Of a stretch of DNA of 64,000 nucleotides, positions 1 to 8,937 are shown piece by piece (the first letter of the stretch is position 1; each line of letters starts with the position of its first letter). Where the stretch lies: NCBI RefSeq assembly GCF_004354915.1, contig NZ_SMSI01000003.1, forward strand, positions 435,501 to 499,500, in the 5' to 3' direction. The notes beneath the pieces were generated by a model. That model did not search any database, was not told the origin of the DNA, and saw only the letters and a program-made list of their open reading frames with translations. The position numbers and the translations under genes are program-made. The stretch is from Pseudohoeflea suaedae (GTDB lineage: Bacteria; Pseudomonadota; Alphaproteobacteria; Rhizobiales; Rhizobiaceae).

Positions 1-171
1 CGCAACGAGATTGCCGAGATTGCCGCTCTGATGATCGACCTCACGGTGCGCCGTGACGGCAAGAATGGCCCGATCACCCGCATCCTTTCGGGCAATGAGG
101 ACCAGATCGATGGAGCCGGCATGAGCCTCGCCGCACGGGCCAGGGCCCGGATGGAAGCCTCTTCGAACTGA
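1..171 (+). CDS. C-terminal end of an unidentified protein (partial)
   Basis: An open frame enters from the left edge and runs in frame 1 to a TGA at 169-171, giving the last 56 residues of a protein. The visible tail begins RNEIAEIAALMIDLTVR and ends MEASSN. It is rich in Ala, Arg and Ile and looks helical. I do not recognise the family. It converges on the methyltransferase gene whose stop lies at 194. Confidence 0.5.
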   Translation, partial: RNEIAEIAALMIDLTVRRDGKNGPITRILSGNEDQIDGAGMSLAARARARMEASSN

Positions 172-193
172 GCGGCCAGGCGCGAGCGTGAAA

Positions 194-1027
194 TCAGCTC
201 AGCCGTCCCATGGCGCGGGCGACCTGCCAGAGCGCAAGGCCCGTGGCGGTGGCTACGTTGAGGGAATCCATTCCCGGCGCCTGCGGAATGCGGACGGTCG
301 TGGTGCGCGCCAATATGTCGGCCGGCAGGCCGGGGCCTTCCGCCCCGACCACGAGCGCGGTCCGTCCCGCGGGCCGTATATCCGCGATGTCAGTCTTGCC
401 GCCGGGAGAAAGCGCGATCGTCGCAAAGCCCGCCTTGTCGAGCGCTGCGAGAATGTCGCTCGCTTCGCCGCCCTTGCAGAAGGGCACGCGCAGCGCCGCG
501 CCCACCGAAACGCGGATCGCCTTGCGGTAGAGCGGCGCGCAGCAGGTTTCGTCGATCACCACCCCGTCGGCGCCGAAGACGCCGGCATTGCGGAAGATCG
601 CACCCATATTGTCGTGGTTGGAAATCCCGCAGCAGGCGACGACCAGGGCGTTGCCTGGCAATCGATCGAGGAAGCCCGCGAGATCCGGGGGAGGGGCATG
701 CCGCCCGAGCGCCAGTACGCCGCGGTGCATGGCAAAGCCGGTGATCGCGTCCATGACCGCGCGGTCGGCGACATAGACCGGTATGCCGGCATCGAGCTTG
801 TCGATGATCTCGCCCGCGCCCTCGAGCCGGTTTTCGAGCACCAGAAGTTTCTCGACGGAAAAACGTTCGGTTGCCCCGAGAGACAGAAGCGCGTTGAGCA
901 CCACCTTGCCTTCCGCGATGAAACGGTCACCGCGTCCGGCGATATCCTTCTCCTTCAGCGAGACGAATTCCGCGATGCGCGGATCGTCCGGGTCGCTGAT
1001 GCGGATCGGGATGATCGGGTCGCCCAT
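194..1027 (-). CDS. TrmH/SpoU-family RNA 2'-O-methyltransferase
   Basis: A 277-residue protein of the SPOUT class, predicted to transfer methyl from SAM to a ribose 2'-OH of rRNA or tRNA. The N-terminal third carries a substrate-binding stretch (SLKEKDIAGRGDRFIAEGK). The C-terminal catalytic domain shows the three family motifs: motif 1 with NHDNMGAIFRNA, motif 2 VVGAEGPGLP, and motif 3 SLNVATATGLAL, which form the trefoil-knot SAM site. Length is normal for the family. It starts at ATG 1027, three bases after the stop of the upstream small membrane protein gene (1031), so the two are probably co-transcribed. The exact target nucleotide cannot be told from sequence. Confidence 0.88.
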   Translation of the reverse strand: MGDPIIPIRISDPDDPRIAEFVSLKEKDIAGRGDRFIAEGKVVLNALLSLGATERFSVEKLLVLENRLEGAGEIIDKLDAGIPVYVADRAVMDAITGFAMHRGVLALGRHAPPPDLAGFLDRLPGNALVVACCGISNHDNMGAIFRNAGVFGADGVVIDETCCAPLYRKAIRVSVGAALRVPFCKGGEASDILAALDKAGFATIALSPGGKTDIADIRPAGRTALVVGAEGPGLPADILARTTTVRIPQAPGMDSLNVATATGLALWQVARAMGRLS

Positions 1028-1030
1028 GCC

Positions 1031-1426
1031 TTAACGGCCGACCTCGATCGTGCCGAGGCGGGTGCCGGAGGAGGCGTCATAGACGAGAACCTGGCTTGCG
1101 CCGTTGGCGGTGCCGAAAAAGGCGATGCGGTCGCCGTCGACCGACATCGACACCACCTCGAAACCCGGCGGCAGGTCGATGCGATCGACCAGCGGGGTGC
1201 TGCTGGGGGCCGCCGGAGCGTTGCCGGACGCAGCGGGAACAGCCGCGACATCTTCGGCGGGGCGCGTGAACTTGTAGACAATGGCGGCCAGCACGGCCAT
1301 AACACCGACAAACATGATGCCGATCGATACGGCGAGCAGCCGGACCATCTTGCGCCGCACTTTCTCCATTTCGGGGTCGAGCGGCTTTTCCTCGAGTTCG
1401 TCGGTCATCGGTCTGGTCATTCTCAA
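1031..1426 (-). CDS. Small single-pass membrane protein (DUF6476-like)
   Basis: A 131-residue protein with an acidic/basic N-terminal tail, one clear transmembrane helix at about residues 28-50 (LLAVSIGIMFVGVMAVLAAI) and a periplasmic Pro/Ala-rich linker followed by a small beta-rich domain. It resembles short conserved alphaproteobacterial membrane proteins usually labelled DUF6476; function is unknown. Two in-frame Met codons (MRMTRP, then MTDELEE) leave the start uncertain by up to seven residues. It lies divergent from rluD and just upstream of the RNA methyltransferase. Confidence 0.6.
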   Translation of the reverse strand: MRMTRPMTDELEEKPLDPEMEKVRRKMVRLLAVSIGIMFVGVMAVLAAIVYKFTRPAEDVAAVPAASGNAPAAPSSTPLVDRIDLPPGFEVVSMSVDGDRIAFFGTANGASQVLVYDASSGTRLGTIEVGR

Positions 1427-1449
1427 TCCCTGAAAGGCAGGTCGGTCAG

Positions 1450-2496
1450 TTGCACGGTGCGTCTCCCTTTAACGAAAGCGCGGGCGAGTTGAAAGCCTTG
1501 GTTGTCGAAGGTGCGGGGGGGCGTCTTGACGCATGGATCGCGGCAGCCCTCGCTCCCGATTTCTCGCGCTCGCGGATCAAGACGCTGGTGAAGGACGGTC
1601 ACGTGTCCATCAACGGCACGCCCGCCACCGAGCCCAATCGCAAGCTGCATGACGGCGACCGTGTCGAGATCATGCTGCCGGAAGCCGCGGATCCGGTTCC
1701 GCAAGGGGAGGATATCCCGCTCGAGGTTCTCTACGAGGACGCCGATCTCATTGTCATCAACAAGCCTCCGGGGCTCGTCGTCCATCCGGCCGCGGGCAAC
1801 TGGACCGGCACGCTCGTCAATGCGCTCATCCACCATTGCGGCGACAGCCTGTCCGGAATAGGCGGGGTGAAGCGTCCCGGTATCGTGCATCGGCTCGACA
1901 AGGATACGTCGGGTGTGATGGTCGTCGCCAAGAACGATCTCTCCCATCGCCATCTTGCCGATCAGTTTGCCGATCACGGCCGCACGGGCGACCTCGAGCG
2001 CGCCTACAAGGCGATCGTCTGGGGGCGTCCCGATCCGCTCAACGGCACGATCGATGCGCCGCTCGGGCGCGCCCGCGACCGGCTCAAGCGCGCCGTCCGC
2101 ACCGACAATGGCGACGACGTACGCCACGCGGTGACGCATTACACGGTGACCGAGCGCTATTGCGAGCAGTCGGACGCGACATCGCTGGCAAGCCTTGTCG
2201 AATGCCGTCTGGAAACCGGTCGCACGCACCAGATCCGTGTTCACATGTCCCATATCGGCCATCCGCTGATCGGCGACCGGGATTACGGCATGTCCTTCCG
2301 CACCAAGACGAAGAAACTGCCGGAGGAGGTGGCGAAGGTCATCGACCGTTTTCCCCGCCAGGCGCTTCACGCCTGGCTGCTGGCTTTCGAGCATCCATCC
2401 ACCGGCGAAGTCATGCGTTTCGAGGCGGACATGCCCGAGGACATCGAAACGGTGCGTGCGGCTCTCGCCGGTCTCGACGCCGGGCAGGCCGGCTAG
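1450..2496 (+). CDS. rluD: Ribosomal large-subunit pseudouridine synthase RluD
   Basis: A 348-residue RluA-family pseudouridine synthase. An S4 RNA-binding domain (about residues 20-80, GGRLDAWIA...SRSRIKTLVKDGHVSING) precedes the catalytic domain, which carries the signature HRLDKDTSG with the catalytic Asp at residue 150 and the later TGRTHQIRVH motif. RluD modifies U1911/1915/1917 of 23S rRNA helix 69 in E. coli; the S4-plus-RluA layout and length fit RluD/RluC, and assignment to RluD rather than RluC is by overall resemblance. It is divergent from the DUF6476-like gene. Confidence 0.87.
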   Translation: MHGASPFNESAGELKALVVEGAGGRLDAWIAAALAPDFSRSRIKTLVKDGHVSINGTPATEPNRKLHDGDRVEIMLPEAADPVPQGEDIPLEVLYEDADLIVINKPPGLVVHPAAGNWTGTLVNALIHHCGDSLSGIGGVKRPGIVHRLDKDTSGVMVVAKNDLSHRHLADQFADHGRTGDLERAYKAIVWGRPDPLNGTIDAPLGRARDRLKRAVRTDNGDDVRHAVTHYTVTERYCEQSDATSLASLVECRLETGRTHQIRVHMSHIGHPLIGDRDYGMSFRTKTKKLPEEVAKVIDRFPRQALHAWLLAFEHPSTGEVMRFEADMPEDIETVRAALAGLDAGQAG

Positions 2497-2797
2497 GCCG
2501 GGCCACCCGGCAGTTCGCCTGCCTGGCGCATCCCGCTTTCGCCTGCGCTTCATCCATCGTGTCATCCGCGCGTCTGTCGGGATCGCGCACCTGCGCCACC
2601 GCTGCGGTCAGGAATTGCAAATCTCGCCACAACCCTGGAATTGCTTTATAAGCAGATTGTGGAAGGCCCTGTAATGCATGCTGTCTGGGGACGATAGTTG
2701 CGGTAAGATGCTGAATTGCCGTGCCGCAAGAGCCTGATCGAGGCGCCGCCGCGCGGGGCGTGCTATCAAGATACGGAACGGTGGAAGGAGCCAAGCC
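2497..2797. other. Intergenic region between rluD and the BASS transporter
   Basis: About 300 bases with no convincing coding frame. It contains an AT-rich patch around 2630-2660 that could hold the promoter of the transporter gene. A ribosome-binding stretch (GGAAGGAG) lies at about 2780, ahead of a GTG start. I see no RNA gene or repeat here. Confidence 0.4.
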
Positions 2798-3676
2798 GTG
2801 GAATCGACATTCATCAGCATAGGCCTGCCGGTTTCACTGGCAATCATCATGTTCTCGCTCGGTCTGGGCCTGACGATTGCCGATTTCACCCGTATTGCGG
2901 CCGCGCCCAAGGCCTTCGTCACGGGGTTGGTCGCGCAGGTGGTGCTGCTGCCGATCATCGCATTCGGTCTTCTTGCATTGACCGACCTGCCGCCACATCT
3001 CGCCTTTGGGGTGATGATCCTGGCTTTCTGTCCGGGCGGGGCTACCACCAACATGCTGAGCCGTTTCGCGCGCGCGGACGTGGCGCTGTCGGTCACGCTG
3101 ACGGCTTTCGTCAGCCTGCTGTCGGTGATCACCGTGCCGCTTCTCATTGCTGCGACCTCGAGCTATTTCCTCGATCTGGGCGAGCAGGCGATCGATATTA
3201 CCGGCCTGGCGATCAGCCTCGCCGTCATCACCATCGTTCCGGTGGCGCTCGGCATGATCACGCGCCGCTTCGCGAGCGCCTTCACTCTTCGCGCCGAACG
3301 GTATTTCTTCGGCGCTTCGACGGTGATCTTCGTCATCGTTCTCGCAGGCGCCCTGGCGAGCAACTGGGCGCTCTTCATCGCGAACGTCACGATCCTCGGC
3401 CCGATCCTCATCCTTTTCAACGTGGTTCTTCTGGCTGTCGGCTGGTATCTCGCGCGCGGGCTGAAACTCGGCGGCGCGCAGGCCGCGACCATCGCGATCG
3501 AGGGCGGCGTGCAGAACAGCACGCTCGGCATTACCGTCGCCTCGATGATCGCGGGCACGGCGATGCCGGATTACGCGCTGCCCTCGGCGGTCTACGGGAT
3601 CACGATGTATCTGGTCACGCTGCCGGCGATCTTCCTGCTGATGCGCCAGCCGAAGCTGGTCGCCCGGCCTGCCTGA
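2798..3676 (+). CDS. Bile acid:sodium symporter family (BASS) transporter
   Basis: A 292-residue integral membrane protein with about nine or ten hydrophobic helices and a GTG start preceded by GGAAGGAG. The motifs FCPGGATTNMLSRFA (residues about 79-93) and EGGVQNSTLGITVAS (about 238-252) are the two crossover/sodium-site signatures of the BASS family. Members move organic anions, including bile acids, pantoate and small keto acids, together with Na+. The substrate here cannot be deduced. It is convergent with the antiporter gene, with only five bases between the stops. Confidence 0.85.
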   Translation: MESTFISIGLPVSLAIIMFSLGLGLTIADFTRIAAAPKAFVTGLVAQVVLLPIIAFGLLALTDLPPHLAFGVMILAFCPGGATTNMLSRFARADVALSVTLTAFVSLLSVITVPLLIAATSSYFLDLGEQAIDITGLAISLAVITIVPVALGMITRRFASAFTLRAERYFFGASTVIFVIVLAGALASNWALFIANVTILGPILILFNVVLLAVGWYLARGLKLGGAQAATIAIEGGVQNSTLGITVASMIAGTAMPDYALPSAVYGITMYLVTLPAIFLLMRQPKLVARPA

Positions 3677-3681
3677 AGGCC

Positions 3682-4890
3682 CTAAACCGTCTCGTCGCTC
3701 ACCTTGTCCATGGCCCAGCCGACGGAAAAGCCGTGGAACATGGTCGACAGCAGGATCGTGAGGCCGACGAGCGACCAGAGCTGGCCCTCGTTGATGAACT
3801 CCATGTGCCGTCCGGCATAGCACAGGTAATAGATCGAGCCGATACCGCGCACGCCGTAGAAGGCGGTGACCATGCAGTCGTTGCGTGAGAAATCGGCGCG
3901 GATCAGTCCCAATGCGCCGGCAAGCGGCCGGATGCCGAAGATCAGCACCAGGGCGATCAGCACATGCGACCATTGCAGGTCCTGGAAGAGCAGCGGCAGC
4001 ACCACGCCGAGCGCGACGAGCAGCACGGCGGTCAGTGCATGTTCGAGCGATTCGGAGAAATCGTGGAGCCGGCGGTGGAATTCGTGGTCGGCCTCCTGCC
4101 GGCGCAGCGTCAGCCCCATCACCGCGACGGCGATGAAGCCGTAGCCGTGGACCATCTCGGTGGAACCGTAGCAGAGCAGCACGCCGGCCAGCGAGATGAC
4201 GCCGGAACTCGTGTCGGCAACCGCCGAGCGGCGCGGAAACGAAAACAGCAGGATGCCGAGCAGCTTTCCGCCGCCCCAGCCCATCAGCGCGCCCATGAAG
4301 ATGCGGTAGACGATATCGACACCCACCCATTCGAGCCCCCATATGCCCGGCGAAAAGCCTTCGGCGGCAACCAGCAACCCGAGATAGACGAAGGGGAAGG
4401 CGAGCCCGTCATTGAGCGCGGCTTCCGTCGTCAGGGTGAAGCGGACGGGATGCTCGGCGCCCTCCTGCGGGGGCCCCACCTGCACATCGGCCGCAAGCAC
4501 CGGATCGGTGGGGGCGAGCACCGCGCCGAGCAGGATCGCGCCCGCGATCGTCAATCCGCCGGCCCAGACGCCCAGAAGCGCCACCGCCGCGATGGTGACC
4601 GGCATGGAGATACCCAGAAGCCGCGCCGTCGGCCCCCATTTGGAGATCGGTCCCAGCTTGTCGATCCGCATGCCGGCGCCGAACAACGCGATGATGACGG
4701 TCAGTTCGCTCACCACTTCCCAGGGCAGCGGGTTGGAACGGGGATCGGCGAAGTCCGGCAGGGGCGCGATGACCAGCCCGGCAATCACGCCGAAGATGAT
4801 CATCAGCGGCGCGGAGGCAGGCTCGCGGTCGGACACCAGTCGCGGCAACCAGCGCGCGGCGATGATGATGACGCCGAGCGCGGCGAGCAC
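3682..4890 (-). CDS. NhaP-type (CPA1) sodium:proton antiporter
   Basis: A 402-residue polytopic membrane protein. LLGAVLAPTDPVLAADVQVG and the following TEAALNDGLAFPF carry the TDP and ND elements of CPA1 exchangers that bind cation and proton. The listed start is GTG 4890, but the frame stays open to a CTG at 4917 (LFSFETYHVVL), and a GGAG lies 9 nt before that CTG while no good ribosome-binding site precedes the GTG. The real start may therefore be the rare CTG codon, adding nine residues. Physiological role is probably pH and Na+ homeostasis. Confidence 0.83.
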   Translation of the reverse strand: MLAALGVIIIAARWLPRLVSDREPASAPLMIIFGVIAGLVIAPLPDFADPRSNPLPWEVVSELTVIIALFGAGMRIDKLGPISKWGPTARLLGISMPVTIAAVALLGVWAGGLTIAGAILLGAVLAPTDPVLAADVQVGPPQEGAEHPVRFTLTTEAALNDGLAFPFVYLGLLVAAEGFSPGIWGLEWVGVDIVYRIFMGALMGWGGGKLLGILLFSFPRRSAVADTSSGVISLAGVLLCYGSTEMVHGYGFIAVAVMGLTLRRQEADHEFHRRLHDFSESLEHALTAVLLVALGVVLPLLFQDLQWSHVLIALVLIFGIRPLAGALGLIRADFSRNDCMVTAFYGVRGIGSIYYLCYAGRHMEFINEGQLWSLVGLTILLSTMFHGFSVGWAMDKVSDETV

Positions 4891-4993
4891 GACGTGATAG
4901 GTCTCGAACGAAAACAGCGGCCTTGTCTCCGGTTATGTAAGCAAGCGTTGACCGGAAATTAGGGCAGGAACAGGGAAAGGGGAGGGCGGCGCG

Positions 4994-5569
4994 CTAGCGG
5001 GTGAGGACGACCTTCCGAAAGGTCAGCGAAATGCGGCGCGATCGCGCGACGCGTTCTCCCCGGATATTGTCGCTCTTGCGCGCCGGAATTTCATGGGTCC
5101 AGAGGTAGCGTGCCTCGTCCTTCAGCACGAGGGCCGAGCGCGGTTCGAGAATGACCGAGGATCCCCCGCCTGTTCTCCCCGCGATGCCCCTTGGGCGGAA
5201 GATCATCTCGCAACGGGAGAGCAGGCTGACCGAGACGATCGTGCCGTCAAAGCAGGGCTCGCAATCGATGTGGGCGCTGATGCCCTGTCCCGGCAGGTAT
5301 TCGTTGGCGATAACCTGATCCGGCGGAGCCTCGAAATGGCCGGCCGCGACCAGGCGCTGCCCGAGCGTCGCGAGCCAGGCCGGCAACGGTCCCAGACGGG
5401 TCTCCCGCGTGACGGTCCGCGCCTTGTAGTCGTAGCGATAACCGAAATGCTGGACACGGCGCCTGAGGCCGCCGTCCCACAGGCCTTCGTCAAGCAGGCG
5501 CGTGATGTCGGCTTCCTCTTCGGGGTCGAGAAAGTCGTGATGATAGCTGGCGCCCTGTGGTAACGTCAT
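4994..5569 (-). CDS. alkB: AlkB-type 2-oxoglutarate/Fe(II) dioxygenase
   Basis: A 191-residue enzyme (from ATG 5569; an upstream in-frame ATG at 5593 would overlap the neighbouring gene). It contains the iron ligands His100-x-Asp102 (AHIDCEP) and His159 (LWTHEIP), and the 2-oxoglutarate-binding Arg pair R179/R185 within SRRISLTFR, all in family order. The NEYLPGQGISAHID stretch is typical of the short AlkB/ALKBH homologues that remove alkyl groups from nucleic acid bases. It starts only two bases after the stop of the BMT5-like gene, so translation is probably coupled. Whether the substrate is DNA or RNA is unknown. Confidence 0.87.
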   Translation of the reverse strand: MTLPQGASYHHDFLDPEEEADITRLLDEGLWDGGLRRRVQHFGYRYDYKARTVTRETRLGPLPAWLATLGQRLVAAGHFEAPPDQVIANEYLPGQGISAHIDCEPCFDGTIVSVSLLSRCEMIFRPRGIAGRTGGGSSVILEPRSALVLKDEARYLWTHEIPARKSDNIRGERVARSRRISLTFRKVVLTR

Positions 5570-5571
5570 AT

Positions 5572-6306
5572 CTATCTGTGCCCGCTCAAACATTTTCGAT
5601 TAGTATTTCTCTTGAGGGAGAATATATACGTAACGCATTCTCTGTCGTTGCTTGCAACACTTGTCCCGTCATCCTTTGTCTTGACGTGGATATAACCCGG
5701 GAAGTTGGAAAATTTGAAGGGATGCGCGAAGGGTGCCTCGTAACTGTTGCGCGCGGCTGCTCCGTCGACATCAAAGGCCCCATCATAGTGTCCACTATTA
5801 AGTGTGGTAATTGCTACCTTGCCATTGGGTTGGAGATGATTTGCAGCGCTACCCAGAAATCTACGGATAAGTACGTGATTGGGATTGCGTCCATAAATAG
5901 GAATCCTGCTTCCGACATTGGGAAATTGAAATACAATAAGTTTAAACTTCTGCCTACCAAACCAATTTGACAGTCGTGTTGCATCGACGCCTGCTCTTAC
6001 AGTGACGCCTAAGCTTATTAGTTTCTTGGCGTTTTGCCTCATTAGTGCGTCTTGAACGGGTGGTACCTTGAAAACTGTCGCGGTCATGCTCCGGGCGGCG
6101 CTGCCGCTCATCTGCGCTAGCGAAAGAGAGAAGCTCATGTTCCCTTCCCCGACCAACAAAGCGGGTCCACTTCTGACTGCATGAACAAAATTGAATGGGG
6201 TGCGGGAATCCAGCACGCGCTTTAGTTCTAAAGCCGAGCTCAGGGTATCCGCATAGGCTTGTAAAGCTGCCTGTTCATTATGCCAGTATTCAGTTGCTGT
6301 CGCCAT
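5572..6306 (-). CDS. BMT5-like (DUF2431) Rossmann-fold methyltransferase
   Basis: A 244-residue protein whose central part resembles the BMT5-like/DUF2431 domain, known from eukaryotic 25S rRNA uridine-N3 methyltransferases. The SAM-binding glycine motif is LLVGEGNMSFSLSLA (about residues 50-64). Further on come a VDATRLS acidic region, FQFPNVGSR, and a RRFLGSAANHLQPNGKVAIT segment matching the family's helix-strand region after the catalytic centre. The gene is markedly more AT-rich than its neighbours and is followed by AT-rich DNA, suggesting transfer. It lies immediately upstream of alkB. The target is unknown; an rRNA or tRNA base is the natural guess. Confidence 0.65.
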   Translation of the reverse strand: MATATEYWHNEQAALQAYADTLSSALELKRVLDSRTPFNFVHAVRSGPALLVGEGNMSFSLSLAQMSGSAARSMTATVFKVPPVQDALMRQNAKKLISLGVTVRAGVDATRLSNWFGRQKFKLIVFQFPNVGSRIPIYGRNPNHVLIRRFLGSAANHLQPNGKVAITTLNSGHYDGAFDVDGAAARNSYEAPFAHPFKFSNFPGYIHVKTKDDGTSVASNDRECVTYIFSLKRNTNRKCLSGHR

Positions 6307-6694
6307 ATGTTTCAGCTCCGTTGGAATAGCCGAAAAATGATCTCACACTGCGATTGCGAGTGGAGAATAACTGGATCCTTAGGTCGCTGCAGTGTCGTGG
6401 CGAGTTGACGTTTTGAAATTAATCTATTGAATTTAATTTGACGTTTTCATATCCTTGTGTTGAGTAATTTATCCTACTCTATCTTCCCTCCACGTAAGGG
6501 TGGAGGCGCGTGATGATACAGGCGGACGGGGTTTCGGTCGGTTGGTTATCCTTCCCTCACGCCCATGTGACCGCCCGCGCTCTTGAACCTCCAAATGGCC
6601 ATTATTATCTGTCACATGGACAAACCCGGCGCGTATCCGGCCGGGGGTAAAGGCTCGCCTTCAGGGAGCCGATGATTTTTTGGAGGGTGCTGAC
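6307..6694. other. AT-rich region and rpoH leader
   Basis: About 390 bases without a gene. The left half (6307-6480) is AT-rich like the BMT5-like gene and holds its upstream region. A TTGACG at about 6439 could be a -35 element, but no clear -10 follows at proper spacing. A weak hairpin (GGCTC...GAGCC) lies at about 6653-6671, just before the rpoH ribosome-binding site GGAGGG. It might take part in thermal or translational control of rpoH, but this is not established. Confidence 0.35.
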
Positions 6695-7606
6695 ATGGCC
6701 CAGGCAACATTGCCGACCGTTTCCAGTGGCGAAAACGGTCTTAATCGCTATCTCGCCGAGGTCCGGCGGTTTCCCATGCTGGAACCGCAGGAAGAATACA
6801 TGCTCGCCAAGCGCTATGCCGAGCATGAGGACACCCAGGCTGCCCACAAGCTGGTGACGAGCCATCTGCGTCTGGTTGCCAAGATCGCCATGGGCTATCG
6901 CGGCTACGGCCTGCCGATCGGGGAAGTTATCTCCGAGGGCAATGTCGGCCTCATGCAGGCAGTGAAGAAATTCGATCCCGAGCGCGGTTTCCGTCTGGCG
7001 ACCTATGCGATGTGGTGGATCAAGGCCTCGATCCAGGAATATATCCTGCGCTCCTGGTCGCTCGTGAAGATGGGCACCACCGCCAACCAGAAGCGGCTGT
7101 TCTTCAATCTGCGCAAGGTCAAGGGCCGCATCCAGGCGCTTGAGGAGGGCGATCTCAAGCCCGAGCAGGTTTCTGAAATCGCCACCACGCTCAACGTGTC
7201 GGAGGAAGAGGTCATCTCGATGAACCGCCGGCTGTCGGGCGATGCTTCGCTGAACGCCCCGATCAAGGCGAGCGAAGGCGAGAGCGGACAGTGGCAGGAC
7301 TGGCTCGTCGACGATTCCGACAACCAGGAAGACATGCTCGTTGAGCAGGACGAACTGGAAAACCGCCGCTCGATGCTGTCGGATGCCATGGACGTGCTCA
7401 ACGAGCGCGAACGCCGCATCTTCGAAGCCCGCCGGCTTCGCGAGGATCCGATCACGCTGGAGGAGCTCTCCGGTGAGTTCGACATCTCCCGCGAGCGCGT
7501 GCGCCAGATCGAGGTGCGCGCCTTCGAGAAGGTTCAGGGAGCCGTTCAGAAGGCCGCTGCGGAGCAGCGTGCCGAAACCCGCGACAACCTGCTCGCCGCG
7601 CACTGA
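6695..7606 (+). CDS. rpoH: RNA polymerase heat-shock sigma factor RpoH
   Basis: A 303-residue sigma-32-type factor directing RNA polymerase to heat-shock promoters. Region 2 carries GLPIGEVISEGNVGLMQAV and the -10 recognition/melting helix TYAMWWIKASIQEYI. The RpoH box region follows (QKRLFFNLRKVKGRI). Region 4 ends in the helix-turn-helix with ISRERVRQIEVRAFEK. The start at 6695 (MAQATLP) is chosen because GGAGGG lies 8 nt upstream; an earlier in-frame ATG has no such site. A strong terminator follows. Confidence 0.95.
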   Translation: MAQATLPTVSSGENGLNRYLAEVRRFPMLEPQEEYMLAKRYAEHEDTQAAHKLVTSHLRLVAKIAMGYRGYGLPIGEVISEGNVGLMQAVKKFDPERGFRLATYAMWWIKASIQEYILRSWSLVKMGTTANQKRLFFNLRKVKGRIQALEEGDLKPEQVSEIATTLNVSEEEVISMNRRLSGDASLNAPIKASEGESGQWQDWLVDDSDNQEDMLVEQDELENRRSMLSDAMDVLNERERRIFEARRLREDPITLEELSGEFDISRERVRQIEVRAFEKVQGAVQKAAAEQRAETRDNLLAAH

Positions 7607-7623
7607 GCGCGGCACCGGCAGGA

Positions 7624-7649
7624 AGGCAGGCGTCACGCCTGCCTTTTTT
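7624..7649 (+). terminator. Rho-independent terminator after rpoH
   Basis: A perfect 9-bp stem AGGCAGGCG / CGCCTGCCT with a TCA loop is followed by six T residues, 18 bases after the rpoH stop. It overlaps the end of the convergent ATPase gene. Confidence 0.85.
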
Positions 7650-8742
7650 ATTCCAGCACCGTTTCCCCGTCCTGTTTCCTCACACGGATCGGCCGCGTGC
7701 CGCAGTGCGCGGCAATCGCGCTGGCAAGGCCGGTCGAATGGGTCACCACCCAAATCTGGCTGCGTTCGGATGCCTGTGCGATCATTCCGGCAAGTGAGGG
7801 GATCATGTCGGGATGGAGGCTCGCCTCCGGTTCGTTGAGGGCGATCAGCGGCGGAAGGCGATAGGAGAGCAGCGCTCCCGCCAGAGCCAGCAGGCGGATC
7901 TGTCCGTCGGACAATTCTCCGGGGCGGAAAGTTCGCGGCGGGAAGGCCGGGAAGTTCAGGCCGAAAGTCGCCGTCTCGTCCGGGTAGGGGATGACCAGCC
8001 TGCCGCCTTCCAGCGCATCGGCAACCAGACGATCGAGATCGACCGTATCCTGCCGGATATGGGCGAGCGTGGCGAAGACGGAGGCAAGGTTGCCGCCGTC
8101 CTCGTCCAGCATCGCGGCAGTCGCGGCAATGGAGGGCTGGCGTACCGGCGCATCACGATCGCTTCGGAACCCATGGTAAAAGCGCCAGCTGCGTATCTGC
8201 GCTGAAAGATCGCCTATTTCCGGGTAATGGCCCGATTGACCGAGCACCGCCAGTCCGCTTTCCGAAGTCAGCAGCAGCGCCGGGTGCTCCATGCGCCGTC
8301 CTTCCCCATCGCGCGCGAAAACCGCGGGTCCGCGCCGGTCCATCAGATTTACCGGACGACGTCCGGTATCGAGAGTGAGGTGTTCTTCCTTGATCTGGGG
8401 TTCGAAGGGAAACGCGCCGGATACCGGTGGCGGCAAACCTGCCTCGACACGATAGGCAAGACGCGTGGCGAGCTGCGCGTCCTCGAAATCCGCCTCCAGG
8501 ATGATGCGCGCCGATTCGTGCTTGCGGCGATTGCCGCTCCACATGGCCGATTGCATTCCGCCCTCGCGCACCACCTCCGTCGAGAAATGGCCCTCGGCGG
8601 CGGCTTTGACCAGTTGCAGCGCTCGGTAGAGATTGGATTTTCCGGCGCCGTTCTCGCCGACGAAGACCGTCACCTGTCCGAGATCGAACCGGACGGACCG
8701 CAATGAGCGATAGCCTTTGGCTGCAAACGAAACGAGACGCAT
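7648..8742 (-). CDS. RecF/AAA_21-type ATPase
   Basis: A 364-residue ABC-like ATPase of the SMC/RecF class. The Walker A motif is GENGAGKSN (about residues 30-38), the signature-like motif ELSDGQIRLL lies at about 278, Walker B is LIALNEPEASLH, and a switch His follows in VVTHSTGL. Such stand-alone proteins (predicted ATPase, AAA_21) occur widely and are often linked to DNA repair, phage defence or overcoming-lysogeny functions, but no nuclease partner gene is adjacent here. Function is therefore open. It is transcribed toward rpoH and read convergently with its terminator. Confidence 0.75.
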   Translation of the reverse strand: MRLVSFAAKGYRSLRSVRFDLGQVTVFVGENGAGKSNLYRALQLVKAAAEGHFSTEVVREGGMQSAMWSGNRRKHESARIILEADFEDAQLATRLAYRVEAGLPPPVSGAFPFEPQIKEEHLTLDTGRRPVNLMDRRGPAVFARDGEGRRMEHPALLLTSESGLAVLGQSGHYPEIGDLSAQIRSWRFYHGFRSDRDAPVRQPSIAATAAMLDEDGGNLASVFATLAHIRQDTVDLDRLVADALEGGRLVIPYPDETATFGLNFPAFPPRTFRPGELSDGQIRLLALAGALLSYRLPPLIALNEPEASLHPDMIPSLAGMIAQASERSQIWVVTHSTGLASAIAAHCGTRPIRVRKQDGETVLE

Positions 8743-8937
8743 GGTCCATCGAGTCCAGGATTGAAAGGCGGTGCGAAATCCACACCGCCCTTATAGCTTT
8801 CTGCCGGATTGTGGGTAGTGCGTTTCTGGAATCCGCAGCTCATCGTCATGCCGGGATCACGTCCGGGTAAGAGGGGGCGGCTCGCTTGGCGGCCGGGCCA
8901 ATTCGGGATCCGCCGCCGTCGCACGCCTTCCGCGCCC

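Noticed and set aside
188-1492. 434-residue plus-strand frame
   Set aside because: It is antisense to the RNA methyltransferase and the small membrane protein, Arg/Asp-rich with no domain; a typical GC-rich shadow.
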